DNA of 64,000 bases. It comes from Azadirachta indica (lineage: Eukaryota > Streptophyta > Magnoliopsida > Sapindales > Meliaceae). The notes under the pieces were generated by a model. It made no database searches, was not told the DNA's origin, and saw only the letters and a list, made by a program, of their open reading frames with translations. The first letter of the stretch is position 1; the number at the start of each line of letters is the position of its first letter. The translations under genes were made by a program, and so were the position numbers. The DNA lies in assembly GCA_022749755.1 (NCBI GenBank), contig CM040440.1, positions 7,055,269 through 7,119,268 on the forward strand, written 5' to 3'. This document shows, piece after piece, positions 1 through 11,716 of this stretch.

Positions 1-139
1 CTCTTCCTTGTATGATCTCTCTCCATGCATGCACACATGTTAATTTACTTTTAACTTTTTCTTTTTCGTCCTTTTATTCTGATATACGTATATGTATATT
101 TATGTGTTGCCTGAATGATACGTACGTGTTGTATTGCAG

Positions 140-3100
140 ATTATGCATTCCATCGATAAGTTGGGAATATGGCATCGCTTGCCTGTGTTCTTAGGTTTAT
201 TTTATCTGGCAATACGACGACACCTTCACCAGGAGTACAACTTGTTCAACGTTGGTAAAACTCCGGTTGGTGTACGGTTTAATCCGATGGATTTTCCGTA
301 CAGGACGGCCAACGGAGAATTTAATGATCCCTTCAATGAAGGTGCTGGTAGCCAAGGAACTTTCTTTGGCAGAAATGTTCTTCCCGTTGAACAGAAAGAC
401 AAGGTAATTAACTATACATGCTTTTCTTGAATCAACGCAAAATATACTAATAACAATAACTAATTAAAAATGAAAATATTATATATCAATTAGATTGATT
501 TGAAACCAATAAAATCTTGTTTTCTTTTTTGAAGTTAATGGAACAACAGGATACAATTAATATCAAGTTATGTTTAGTACTAAAGTGTTGAAAGAAGCTG
601 CAATAAATGTAAATCATTTAAAATTTAAATATTAATAAATAAATGTCATATTATTTACTCATAGATGGATCCCCACTATATATTTATTTATCTTAAATGT
701 ACAATTCAAGGGAATATGAAATTAAGATATATTAAATTTTAATTCTATAATGTAAATGATAGGTTTACAATTTTGTTTCTTGTGTTTTTACTTACTATTT
801 ATATATGATAAAAATATTTGAAAACTGAAACCAACATTTTGATATTTTATTCTTATAGTTGCAATTGTTTTTTGTATTTGTATTTGTATTTTTATATACG
901 TGGAAGAATAAGAATAATAGATAACACGAACATAGCTAAAATCGCCGGGGCGGTTGGTGGCTTGACGTTTTTCAATTGATGAGGCACAAGCTTTTGATCA
1001 AATAAAATAAGGGTCTATTAACTTTTTCTTTAAAGAAAATAAGAGTTTATATTATGATATATATATATATAACAACGACTGGTATTAGACTTTTTCTTTT
1101 CTTTATCTTTATTAACGTAAAAATATATATCTCATATCTTATATTTACGTGAAGTTAGGAAAATAAAAATAATAATAATTACATCGAGAGTTACAGTATA
1201 CTCATACTTCAAATAAAATAAAAAAAAGCTCAAATACCCCTGAAAATGTGTTGATTACAAATATAAAAAAGAAATGCTGATGAAAATATTTTAATTTTTT
1301 AGCCAACTGATAAATTTATACTTATTTATGCATAATCAAATATAATAAGTTTCACAAATTACTTCTGCCGAAAATTCCATAAATAAATTAATTTCTTATT
1401 ATGATGTTCGCTTTTTAACTTGAATTAAATCGTTAATTAATTTTGTAGCTAAGGAAACCAGATCCTATGGTAGTTGCGACAAAGCTTCTTGCACGAAGAA
1501 GTTTCATAGACACAGGAAAACAATTCAACATGATAGCGGCTTCTTGGATTCAGTTTATGATACATGATTGGATCGACCACTTGGAGGATACTAATCAGGT
1601 TTGTAAATTAACGGAATTAATTAACTTAATTACTTCTCCATTACAAATAACAAAAATCCATTTAATTAATTATCAAAATTTTGTTTGGAAATACACATAA
1701 TCTGCAGATTGAAGAGCTGACAGCACCAAGAGAAGTTGCAAGCCAATGCCCTCTTGCTTCTTTCAAGTTCTACAAGACAAAGGAAGCTCCAACTGGTTTT
1801 TATGAAATCAAAAGCGGCCATTTGAACATCCGTACACCTTGGTGGTAAGCATTATTTTAATTAATTTATCATTATCATTAGTGAATTAATTACAAAATGG
1901 ACATATATAATATATATATATATATATAAAGCTTAATAATAATTAATACTTAAATTTGAATGAATTAGGGATGGAAGTGCTATATATGGAAGCAACGCAG
2001 AGAGATTGGGGAAAGTGAGGACATTCAAAGACGGGAAGCTGAAAATAGCAAGAGATGGGCTTCTTCTCCAGGACGAAAATGGAGTTCCTGTAACTGGAGA
2101 TGTTCGTAATGGTTGGGCAGGTCTCTCCACGTTACAAGCTCTTTTCGTGAAAGAGCACAATGCAGTTTGTGACGCCCTTAAGGTCTGTATACATATCACT
2201 AAAGTAATTCCTATATGTAGCTTGAAAAGATTCAATTAATTATAGAAGCTTAATCTAATTTGTCATATATGTTTTAACATTTATTCAGAGGGAATATCCA
2301 CGCATGGGAGATGAAGAACTTTATCGCCATGCAAGGCTGGTTACTTCAGCTGTGATTGCAAAGGTTCATACTATTGATTGGACTGTAGAGCTCCTCAAAA
2401 CTGATACCCTACTCGCAGGAATGCGTGCCAATTGGTAATTAATTAAACCTACTCTTCATTTCTGTGTAAATAAAAGTATTACTATTGAGTAGTTGCAAAG
2501 ATTACCCGATTTAGTAATATAATTAATAATTTATAATTTGAATTATCAGGTATGGATTGCTGGGAAAGAAATTCAAGGACACATTCGGACATGTTGGGGG
2601 AGTCATATTAGGTGGTTTGGTTGGTTTGAAGAAGCCAGACAATCACGGTGTTCCATACTCTTTGACCGAGGAATTCGTCAGCGTTTATCGCATGCACGCA
2701 CTTCTACCCGATTATCTTCAGCTCAGAAACATCAACGCCAAACCAGGACCCAACAAATCTCCACCATTGGCTGAGAAGTATGCTAATTACTATGCACGCC
2801 CCATTCAACTTATCTATCCACTGTAGAATATAATATATATTCATTTACTTATTTTATTGAGTTGGTTGTGTGTGAACTGGAAGGGTGCCGATGGCAAATC
2901 TGGTGGGGCACCAGGGAGAAAAAGCCTTGTCAAAAATTGGACTTGAGAAACAATTAGTCTCAATGGGTCACCAAGCTTGCGGGGCCCTAGATCTTTGGAA
3001 CTATCCTCTGTGGCTGAGGGACCTCGTACCACAGAATGTCGATGGCACTGATAGGCCTGATCATGTGGACCTTCCCTCTCTTGAAGGTAATTTTAATTAC

Positions 3101-3765
3101 ATATCACCTGATCTCAGCTGATTCATTTTTTTATTAACCGATTGATCAATTCGACGATTGGTTTTATGATGCAGTCTATAGAGACCGGGAGAGAAATGTC
3201 GCGAGGTACAATCAATTCCGCAGGGCCCTAATGTTGATTCCTATCTCCAAATGGGAAGATCTAACAGATGATAAAGAAGCCATTCAAGTACTCGAGGAAG
3301 TGTATGGTGATGATGTTGAAGAGCTGGATCTTCAAGTGGGTCTCATGGCAGAGAAAAAGATTAAGGGTTTCGCCATCAGTGAGACCGCCTTCGTAATTTT
3401 CATAGTGATGGCAACCAGGTAATTAACTCCAAACCATGCCCATGCATACAATACGACATGCTGACTAGTGACTGGTACGCAAATCAAATAAGGTGCACAA
3501 GAGGCTCAAATATTCAAATCAATTTGTATTATGCAGGAGGCTTGAAGCTGATAGGTTTTTCACTAGCAATTTCAACGAGGAAACGTACACAAAGAAGGGA
3601 TTTGAATGGGTGAACACAACGGAGAGCCTGAGAGACGTGTTGGAGCGTCATTACCCAGAACTTACAGAGAAATGGTTGAACTCAACAAGTGCATTCTCTG
3701 TATGGGACGCGCCTCCCAATGCTCACAATCCCATCCCTCTTTATCTTCGAGTTCCGCCTCAGTGA
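140..3765 (+). CDS. DOX1: Alpha-dioxygenase (fatty-acid alpha-oxidase), 5'-partial
   Basis: Haem enzyme that adds O2 to the alpha carbon of fatty acids to give 2-hydroperoxides; in plants it is induced by pathogens and stress. Nine exons are visible: 140-403, 1449-1598, 1708-1844, 1969-2182, 2289-2434, 2550-2777, 2884-3086, 3175-3418 and 3537-3765. They sum to 1815 nt (604 codons plus stop) with GT-AG junctions throughout. The first exon here opens in phase 0 after an acceptor at 138-139, so the start codon and about 35-40 residues lie upstream of the window. Family landmarks are present: the distal-His block WIQFMIHDWIDH in exon 2, the YRMH block carrying the catalytic Tyr and proximal haem His in exon 6, and a C-terminal block ending in NPIPLYLRVPP. 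There are no internal stops or frameshifts, so the gene looks functional. It is convergent with SNU13. Assignment to the family is secure; the DOX1 versus DOX2 choice rests on overall resemblance. Confidence 0.95.
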
Positions 3766-4476
3766 CGGTGAATCTCCTCAAAACTACAATTCTACATCCT
3801 ATCCTGTTGCGTATTTACTAAATAATTGTTTATTCATTCCACCATAGAATTATTTCTCTATTTAATTCTATGTTTGAGACACTTGATCATGTAACTTTAT
3901 TTACCACATTTGTGAAAGCTATTTGTGTAAACGATGATCTGTATCGTTTGTTGTAAGAAATAATTATTTGTTGCATTTGCTTAATTAATTGTATTTTTGT
4001 TCAGTAATATTACACATACAAACTTTCTTATATATACATTCACGGACATCATTATATCACACTATCACTCCACACTGTGTGATGATGATTTAGATGGAGG
4101 TTCACCCTCCAACATATTCTTTCCAAAAGGAATAAAATACACGAGGAAAGCAATTTCAGACGTTTAAAACAAATGATGGATCTTTGTGCATGTCTATAAT
4201 CTATTAAGGGCTTCCTGTTGATCAATCAACAGTGTTTGTAACAATCTTTAACCAGCACGTAAGATGCAACGATAGATGTTAAACAAGATATGACAACAGT
4301 TTATAGCATCATTCTCCAGCGGATATAATTCCAAAACTTTTCTCACAGTGCACAACAAGAACTAAAAGTACAAAGGTTACGATTACAAGATCCCTATACT
4401 TCATCAGTCAAAGCCTCTAAAGGAGTGACTTGCTATCTGAGAGGCCCATCACACCGAATATGAATCCTATAATATT
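3766..4476. other. Intergenic: convergent 3' ends
   Basis: This 0.7 kb stretch separates the stop codons of two convergent genes, the alpha-dioxygenase (+) and SNU13 (-). It should hold both 3' UTRs and poly(A) sites. I see no ORF or RNA gene in it. Confidence 0.7.
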
Positions 4477-6428
4477 TTAGATCAAGAGCTTTTCAAGGGC
4501 ATCCTGCATTTGACAGAAAGCAAAACTCAGAATGTTGTTGATGAAATCGAATAAAAAACCTGCCAGACAATAATAATTCTTAATAACAACTGAAAAGCAA
4601 TTTACCTTGAGTTGTTGAATTTGAGTTTTCAATTGGCTGGCCTCATTTGTTGTCACCGAGCAAGCAATGACAGGTCTCGTGACCCCGCATGCTCGGCCAA
4701 GAGCCTGCTTTGAAGGGATAAACACATAGGGAACATTCTACCACATTCAAATAAAAAAGGGTTATTCGGTTCTATAACCATTTCAAATCATCAGAAAAGA
4801 ACACAAGATTAATAAAAATGAAGATTAGCCATAAAATCCTCAAACCAAATTCTTTTAAATTTAACGATTCTTAAAGAGTAGAACACAATTCCACTCTTTA
4901 GCTTGAAAGGAAGGGAGAATCCAATATCCTCTATCACCCACTGAATATCTTTTACATCTGGAAAATATTATACCAAGACAAACATACCCAAAATGTTCTT
5001 TAATTCTAGTTTCTATACTGCTTCCATCAGCAACATTCCATAAAATCAATATCATGTAGCAATCCAGCAATAGTCCGAAGTGTCTAAAGTTCAAACCTTT
5101 TGGCACCAGATAAAAGATGTCTACTACCATGATTCCTTCACTACAGCATCATAATTGTTAGTCCGAACAAAAATTTCCAATTTTTCAAAAGCAATCTATT
5201 GATCTGATGAAAGACATATTTTAAGTTTCTAGCGGTAGAATTTCAAATTCATAAGCAAGGAATGACCATTAAGTGCATTTTCCACTCTCCTATCTATATG
5301 ATGCTGCTTGCCAAGATGAAGTCTTGACAAGTATACCAGATACAATTTCCATATAGTTGGCACCAAAGAAACAACCACAATTACCCGTAATGGTGTTCAA
5401 GAACATGCTGCACAACGTAGTTTTCCACATAATGCAAATGCATGCTAATACAGCTTTTCATCAAATTACACATTGGGTGACGTGCCACATCAACTCTAAA
5501 TGCATAATGATCAAAAGAAAGAAAATTAAACATTCAACATATAAACACCTAAAGAACAGTCAGACCATCTACGTCAAAATGAAGGTATGACTGGTTCCCA
5601 TAATAACATTCTCACAGGTCATTCTGCATAATTTCCAGTTACAATCATCAAAATCCACAAGTTATCTTAACACAAATCATAAACTCGTTATAATGATTCT
5701 AGCTATAAAAAAACCAAGCATTCACAAATAAAACCAACCCATTTACTGTCCTGCCCCTGTATGCATAGGGTAATAACCAATGAACCATTCTCACTAACTT
5801 GGTCAGAAGCATCATCTGCCTTGCGGCCCTATAGTATTCAAGACAAGTTCTAATTCCCATATATCAAGTACTTCGTACAAAAGCAACCATGAATTTCAAC
5901 TTCTGTAGAACCACTACTGCAAGCATTAAGAATTAAGTGAAACTGTAACTGAAGCAACCAAACTAAATTAGGAAAAGAAAACTACCTTGTCTTCTGCAAG
6001 TAGGGGAAGATGAAGAAGAATCTCGAGAGGCTCAGTATCGGCAGCCATCACAATAAACTCAGAAATCCCTCTGTTAAGGGTCTTGGTCGCTGAAATTCCA
6101 ACATTCATATAAAAAGGTAACCGTTTTAAAGCTAAGGAATATACATAGCAACCAAGTGTGAACATAAAAGTAGAAGAGCGGAACATAGAGAGTAAAGAGA
6201 ACCTTCATTGGCGCCCTTTTTAAGCTGCTTGTAGTTGGCTGCTTGTTGAACAAGATCCAAGATTGTAATGGTAAGATGTGAATCAGCCAGTGGGTATGCT
6301 TTGGGGTTCACCGCTTCTCCACTCTGCAATGCAATTTCAAGACAACGTAGAACAAAAGTAAGGATAACCAGCGAACAAAATACGAATAATCGGAAAGGTA
6401 CTAAAATCATTGTAAGAAAGACTACCAT
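4477..6428 (-). CDS. SNU13: SNU13 / NHP2-like protein 1 (15.5K, L7Ae family)
   Basis: RNA-binding L7Ae/L30e-fold protein that recognises the kink-turn in box C/D snoRNAs and U4 snRNA. It therefore serves both rRNA 2'-O-methylation and the spliceosomal tri-snRNP in the nucleus. Exons on the minus strand are 6426-6428, 6203-6323, 5986-6089, 4606-4737 and 4477-4503, giving 387 nt and 128 aa, the usual length of the family. Diagnostic segments are [28 protein letters not shown] (kink-turn contact), [15 protein letters not shown] and [16 protein letters not shown]. The first coding exon holds only the ATG, with intron donor GTAGTC directly after it; codon 2 opens exon 2. The protein is so conserved that the model is nearly certain. 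Confidence 0.97.
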
Positions 6429-8715
6429 TGTGATTTAGAGTGGGTGAGCGCAGAGGCTGAGGCAGAACAAGAACCGCAGAGGGACGCTAGGGTTATCGCG
6501 AAGATTGTAATTAGCAACTCGTTGGGGCAAAAAATTAGAGTGTTTTTACTTTCGCCTAAAAATTACTGGGCGTGTTTGGAGTGAATTTTAAGTATTTTCG
6601 AAAAGTGCTTAGCCGAAAAATAGAAAAATTACCTTTACGATAAGAATTTTTCTAAAAACGTGAATAAATAATTAAAATTAGTTAATACGGGCAATTTTAT
6701 AAAATACATGTGGTGGTATTTTTTCTATTGACACTTAAAAATTAAGAAAAAAAAAAGTGTAATTCTTAAAATATCTTGTCATATTTTAGGATAAAGTTTA
6801 TAATTAGGATCCCAAATATTAATTTGATGTTGAATGTGTTATACAATTGTATTATATTCTACTTAAATAACTATTTTATTTTTAAAAAAAAATGTCTAGA
6901 TGAAAATTAATTATGCACCTGAGTTGTAAATAATATTTATTAAATAACAAAATTAAATTAAATTTTTTATTCAATTAATTAACAAAGTGAAATATAGTTT
7001 TGAAATATATGCAAAATTTAGTGCATTAAAATACAAACTTGATTTATTTAATTGGCATATGTTTTTAATCATACTATAATAGGAGTCAAAGTTTTAGTAC
7101 TAATTTAATAATAAGTACTTATAAGTTTCTGTCGGTACATCTTTTCAAGTAATTTAATAATACACCACGCACCTAACCTTTCAAAATATTTCTTATTATA
7201 ACTTACAATTTGATGTACAAGATAAATTCAACTCAATTTGACTAAATATAAATGTGAATATTAAGTTTATTTGATTAAGTACAATTATATAATTTTTTTA
7301 TAAGAGTAATTAGTTGAAAATATTTGAATATTTTGCATTTATTGAATTAACGAATATTATTAACTAGTTTTTGCACTCAAAAGAAGAAATGACACAACCT
7401 GTTGCTAATTTTTTTTTTAAAAATATTGCATTCTTAAACTATTTGGATATTCTTTCATATTAGAACTTATAGTAGAAATTGAAGTAATATCCTTCAAGGA
7501 TAAACTATTCAACAACTAATATTATATTTTCAAATTAAGTTAAATGTCAATAATTGTAAAAGAGTACAAGTGTCGTTTGACTTAATTAACTTTTTTTAAT
7601 AATAAAATATTTTAAAAATTTTTTAATATCATTTAGTTGGTATTAAAAAATATTTTTAAAAATTAAAAAATTTATTTTCTTTATACGAAAAAAATTTATA
7701 ATTTAAGTTTTTGAAAATAAAACTTTTTCAATTGTTTAAAATTTTTTTTATTTTATTTTAAAAATTTTATGTTATTTTTTTAAAATATAATATTCAAAAT
7801 TTATTTATTAAAATAATTATTTAAAATTTTTTAAAATTTAAACGATTAATAATTTTTTATTAAAAATTTTACAAGTAAAAAATCTACTATAAAAAATTAT
7901 ATTTAAAAAATTATATTAAAATGATCTTAAATTTTATATGCGTTAAATAAAAATTTGAGATTATATTTTTATTTTAATAATATAAAAAAAATATATAGGT
8001 ACATAAATGATAAATTCTTTAAAATGGAAAAACACGTGTTATCTATCTCTCAAAAATTTATTCCGTCGTCTCTCTCCACTGTAATTGCCGAAAAATTCTC
8101 CATTGCGACCTCGGCCCTCTCTATCCTTTCAGCCCAAATCTCTTTTTGATATTTTCCTCTTTATTCTCTTATGTCTCTTTCTGGATTGCTACCTTAAGAC
8201 GCCCCACCGTTTCACATGCTCTTTGATTCTTCGTCTTCTTCTTCCAACGTCTCTCCATTTCTCTTTCCTACACACGCACCTCACATTTGTTTCGCGTTTC
8301 ACAGCTTGACATCTCTTTCGCTTTGATTTCTACCTGCTTCACTTTAATTTACTATTGAATTACCATTTCTGATATTGGGTCTCCTCAGATCTCAACTTTT
8401 GCAACCGGGTTCTCTTCTTTTTCTCCAAATTATCTTCTTCTTTGATTCACCGACGTTTCATCTTTTATTTGCACTCAATTCTTACTCGGTATTCTCAGAT
8501 CCCAATTTAGCTTCTGGGTGTTCTTTATTTTCTTGCAATTCTCGTCCCTTTTCCCAGTTTTACCCTCATTTCAGTGTGTAGGTTTTTGGTATTTTCTGCG
8601 TGTACAGTTCTGTTTCTCTCGTGATTTTCATTTTTTTGGGTTAGTAGGTGTTCTTAGATCTCAATTTCAGCATTTGGATTCTCCTAATTTGCTTTTTCTG
8701 TTTAATCTCACCCAA
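6429..8715. other. Intergenic: divergent promoters, AT-rich repeat
   Basis: This region lies between the divergent SNU13 (-) and 2H-phosphoesterase (+) genes. Its left end (to about 6530) is the SNU13 leader and promoter. About 6560-8000 is strongly AT-rich and contains a repeat copy described separately. About 8030-8715 is CT-rich and probably the 5' leader of the downstream gene. No convincing coding sequence is visible. Confidence 0.6.
7569..7930. repeat. AT-rich dispersed repeat, copy 1
   Basis: This roughly 360 bp AT-rich block aligns along its length with 18516-18945. Shared landmarks in order are an end resembling AGTGTTTGTTTGG, a segment TTTTATTTTAAAAATTTTATG, AAACGATTAATAA, and an end resembling TTATACCAAACAGATCCTTAA. 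The termini look like degenerate inverted repeats of a small non-autonomous DNA transposon. I could not identify a target duplication. A short third match to the right end lies at about 44945-45035. Confidence 0.6.
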
Positions 8716-9267
8716 ATGTCACAAGGTTATGCAATCGAGCTATATTTCGATCCTGCTTTAGAAAACCAAGTATTGAAAGCATGGAACGTGTTGGCTCGCC
8801 GCCAAATCAGTACTCAACTCATTGAAATCGAATCACGTCCGCATATAACCCTCTTTTCGAGCCCCGGTGTAGAGCCAGTGAAACTTGAATCGATAATCAA
8901 GGCCTTCGCTTCAAAGCAAGAGCCATTGCCTTTGTCTTTCTCAACAATTGGGAGCTTTTGCAATGACAACAATGTCTTGTTTCTTGCACCGACGCCTTCA
9001 GTTCCGCTGTTGCAGTTTCAGTCGCAGTTGTGCGAAGCAATCAAGAAAGAAGGCATTGAGTTTGGTGAGGAGTATCGTTCCGAGAATTGGATTCCTTATT
9101 GCTCTGTGGCTCAAGAAGTGCCCAAGGCCAGAATGGCTGAAGCTTTTTGTGTTTTGAGGGAGTTGAAGTTGCCGGTTACTGGGTATGCAATGGATATTGG
9201 GTTGGTGGAGTATTCGCCCGTACGTGAAATATTCTCGTTTGTGCTTGGTAACAATGTAGAAGCATGA
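8716..9267 (+). CDS. 2H phosphoesterase / 2'-5' RNA ligase-like protein
   Basis: Single-exon gene of 183 aa belonging to the 2H phosphoesterase superfamily (2'-5' RNA ligase / cyclic nucleotide phosphodiesterase type), a small cytosolic-looking protein without signal peptide or membrane segment. The start is the first ATG in frame; the frame is open further upstream only from non-ATG codons in a CT-rich leader. The first catalytic motif is intact: RPHITLF, with His43 and Thr45. At the equivalent of the second motif the sequence reads WIPYCSVAQ, so Tyr128 stands where a catalytic His is expected. Activity as a two-histidine phosphoesterase is therefore doubtful. The true substrate of plant members is not established. 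Family call is confident, biochemical role is not. Confidence 0.85.
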   Translation: MSQGYAIELYFDPALENQVLKAWNVLARRQISTQLIEIESRPHITLFSSPGVEPVKLESIIKAFASKQEPLPLSFSTIGSFCNDNNVLFLAPTPSVPLLQFQSQLCEAIKKEGIEFGEEYRSENWIPYCSVAQEVPKARMAEAFCVLRELKLPVTGYAMDIGLVEYSPVREIFSFVLGNNVEA

Positions 9268-11716
9268 GCATTTTATTGTGCTTATATAATTTTTTATTTC
9301 GATGTTTTTAGTTCTATAAGTTGAATGTGCTACACCTTGGGTTCTAGTTTATATGAATGATGGAAGCAAGAGCACTACTGGAGAATTACAGTTTATGGTT
9401 CTAAAGAGTAGTTACAAATGGACTTGTTTATCTTATATTGTCTTTAGGCATTATTTTTATCTTTTAGTTGAGAATATGTTTGAAAGTTATATCATTTCAT
9501 GCTCATTTGATTTCTGTGGTTAGTGGGAGAATGACTAGTTAGCATAACTTTTTGTATAGCTTTGGATGTTTTGGATGTTCATTGTATAACCTAGAGGGCC
9601 ATCTTTTTGTTATTTAGATTGGGAGCCTTTGTAGAACACAGCACTGGTTGTTCCATTATAAAATCATTTCAGTTGATTCTGGAAAGCAACAACGTCATCC
9701 ACACTTTATTTTATGTTTGATATAGTTAGATGGCAGTGCATGATGTTTTTCATTTATTTTTCCTATTAGTTATTACTTCTCTCAGTAAACCCAGTTCAAG
9801 ATCATGACAACCATAACCACTTATTCTTATTCATAATAGTAATATTTTTTTTTTCAGAATTCTGCATACAACATTTTAACTAAACTGCTTCTTGTAGTTT
9901 GTTGTTTCCTCTGCTGAGATTGTGTCAACCTAAGAGTTATCAGAATTTTTATCCTTATTGTCTTATTTGCCATCGAAAAATGGAATATGTTTCCCCAAGT
10001 TTTCCATGTGTGTGACTCTACATGTAATTATCAATTTATTCAAATTGCATTTTATGTATTGTTTTTGCTCTGGATTAATATGGTATCGAAATATGGTTTA
10101 CATCATAAATAAAGAATTATGTCATTAAATTTAGTATGTACAAGCAATTCATTGCTTTGTAATGAAAAGTCTAAGGTTTGCGATCATTCTTGTGCATAAA
10201 CCAATCAAATAAGTGTCTTAAGCTGCTTAGGCATGAAATTCATGCTTGTTATTGTTAACATAACTTCTGATGTTGTGCAAGAATGATAATTCAACTCCTG
10301 GCCTGTCGATCATTATCAAAATGAAGGAAGAAATTTCCATTAGTTATTTAATTTGGCTGAGTATGGTTCTATGTTATCTGGTTTGCAGAACATGTCATCT
10401 ATGTATTATTTGCTAGTGTTCTTGAATGCTTTCATTTACTTAATGGCCTTTCTTATCTTGGCTTCATTGTTGAATGAAAGTTGAGTTGAAGTGAGATATG
10501 GATGCTTAGCCTAGTAGGGGAAGTATCTTTGATTGGTCACTTGTTGCTTTATCTTGTGCAAAAATTCATTATTAGATGTATTAGGAGTTGCCTTTGTTAT
10601 GGCCAAATCATTTAAACTGTGTTCCGTTCCAATATAACATCAGTCTCCAACTGTGGAAACCCTTTTTTTTTTAGTTCTCAAATGTGGTTTGAGCGGCATC
10701 TACACTGTTTTCAAGATCAGCCTGGCAACTGAATACAAATATGCATCTGTAGAAATGCGGTGATATAATGCAGCAAGCTTGTGTTGATCTTCATTGAGCA
10801 GTTCTCTACAATGTTTGTGTAGTGCTGGCATCGTTTACTTTGCTAAATTAGTATGATATTTACACAAAATTTGTTTTCAATATTTGTCCTTTTGGCTTGG
10901 TGACTGATATTTGCCAACCAGTCAGCTTGTCACCTAAAACGTAAAATTGTGTCCAGACATGGATTTATTGTTGCAGGAAGCTATGTTTGCCAATCTAGCT
11001 TTCTTAGACACCCATGGGAATGTAGAATAAATGTGCAGTGTAGTCTGTATTAGCTATTAGATGGGAGTTACACAACTCACATGCCCATAGTAACCTTAGG
11101 ACTTTCTTAAATGAAGCTTTTAATGTTACTGCTGCAAACATTACCGTAATCAGAATGAAATCTTCTCAGCTTTGATTTCATTCTTTCTTTTTTATTATTA
11201 TCTTTTATGTTTTCTGCTAGATGGCTTTTTCCTGCCTGAGTGGTTAGGCTTTATGTTCAGGTTTTCTACAACTGAAGAAAGCTTAGGGCAAATATGTTAC
11301 ACCAGTTATAATTAGAAGGCTGAGCCTTTATGCTTCTTAGATAATTCAATGGACGCTAAATTAGTTGTTCATTTGCCCTATAAGAGGGTAACGATCATTT
11401 CTCTTGCCAAAGATCTAGGTGCAATTGTTATGATTCTATTTAACATTGAATATGCAGCAACGGGTTATGATTCTATTTTCACTTTGAATGCGCAACAGCT
11501 ATTGTTTTTTGTTAACATTTACTAGCAATTGCCTAATATGTACTATATTTGATAGTTTAAGTGATTTCATTTATCAACAGTTTTGAATTAAAAGTCTGGA
11601 GTATTTAATTTTGAACTTATTCTAGTGTCTAAGAATCTTCTTTTTGGTGAAATCGACAAATTTGTGTGTACATGGAGACAATTGATGAAACTTTATAAAT
11701 GTTTAATGTTCTTGTT
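9268..11716. other. Intergenic, no gene seen
   Basis: These 2.4 kb lie between the 2H protein stop and the TBL stop (convergent genes). Base composition is less AT-extreme than the repeat regions and resembles intron or untranslated sequence, so a long or spliced 3' UTR of the 2H gene is possible. I find no family-recognisable ORF, tRNA or transposon end here. Confidence 0.5.

Noticed and set aside
8518..8715. In-frame upstream extension of the 2H phosphoesterase (66 more codons)
   Set aside because: It starts at a GTG, is hydrophobic and low in complexity from a CT-rich leader, and has no in-frame ATG. The ATG at 8716 gives the family's usual N-terminus.
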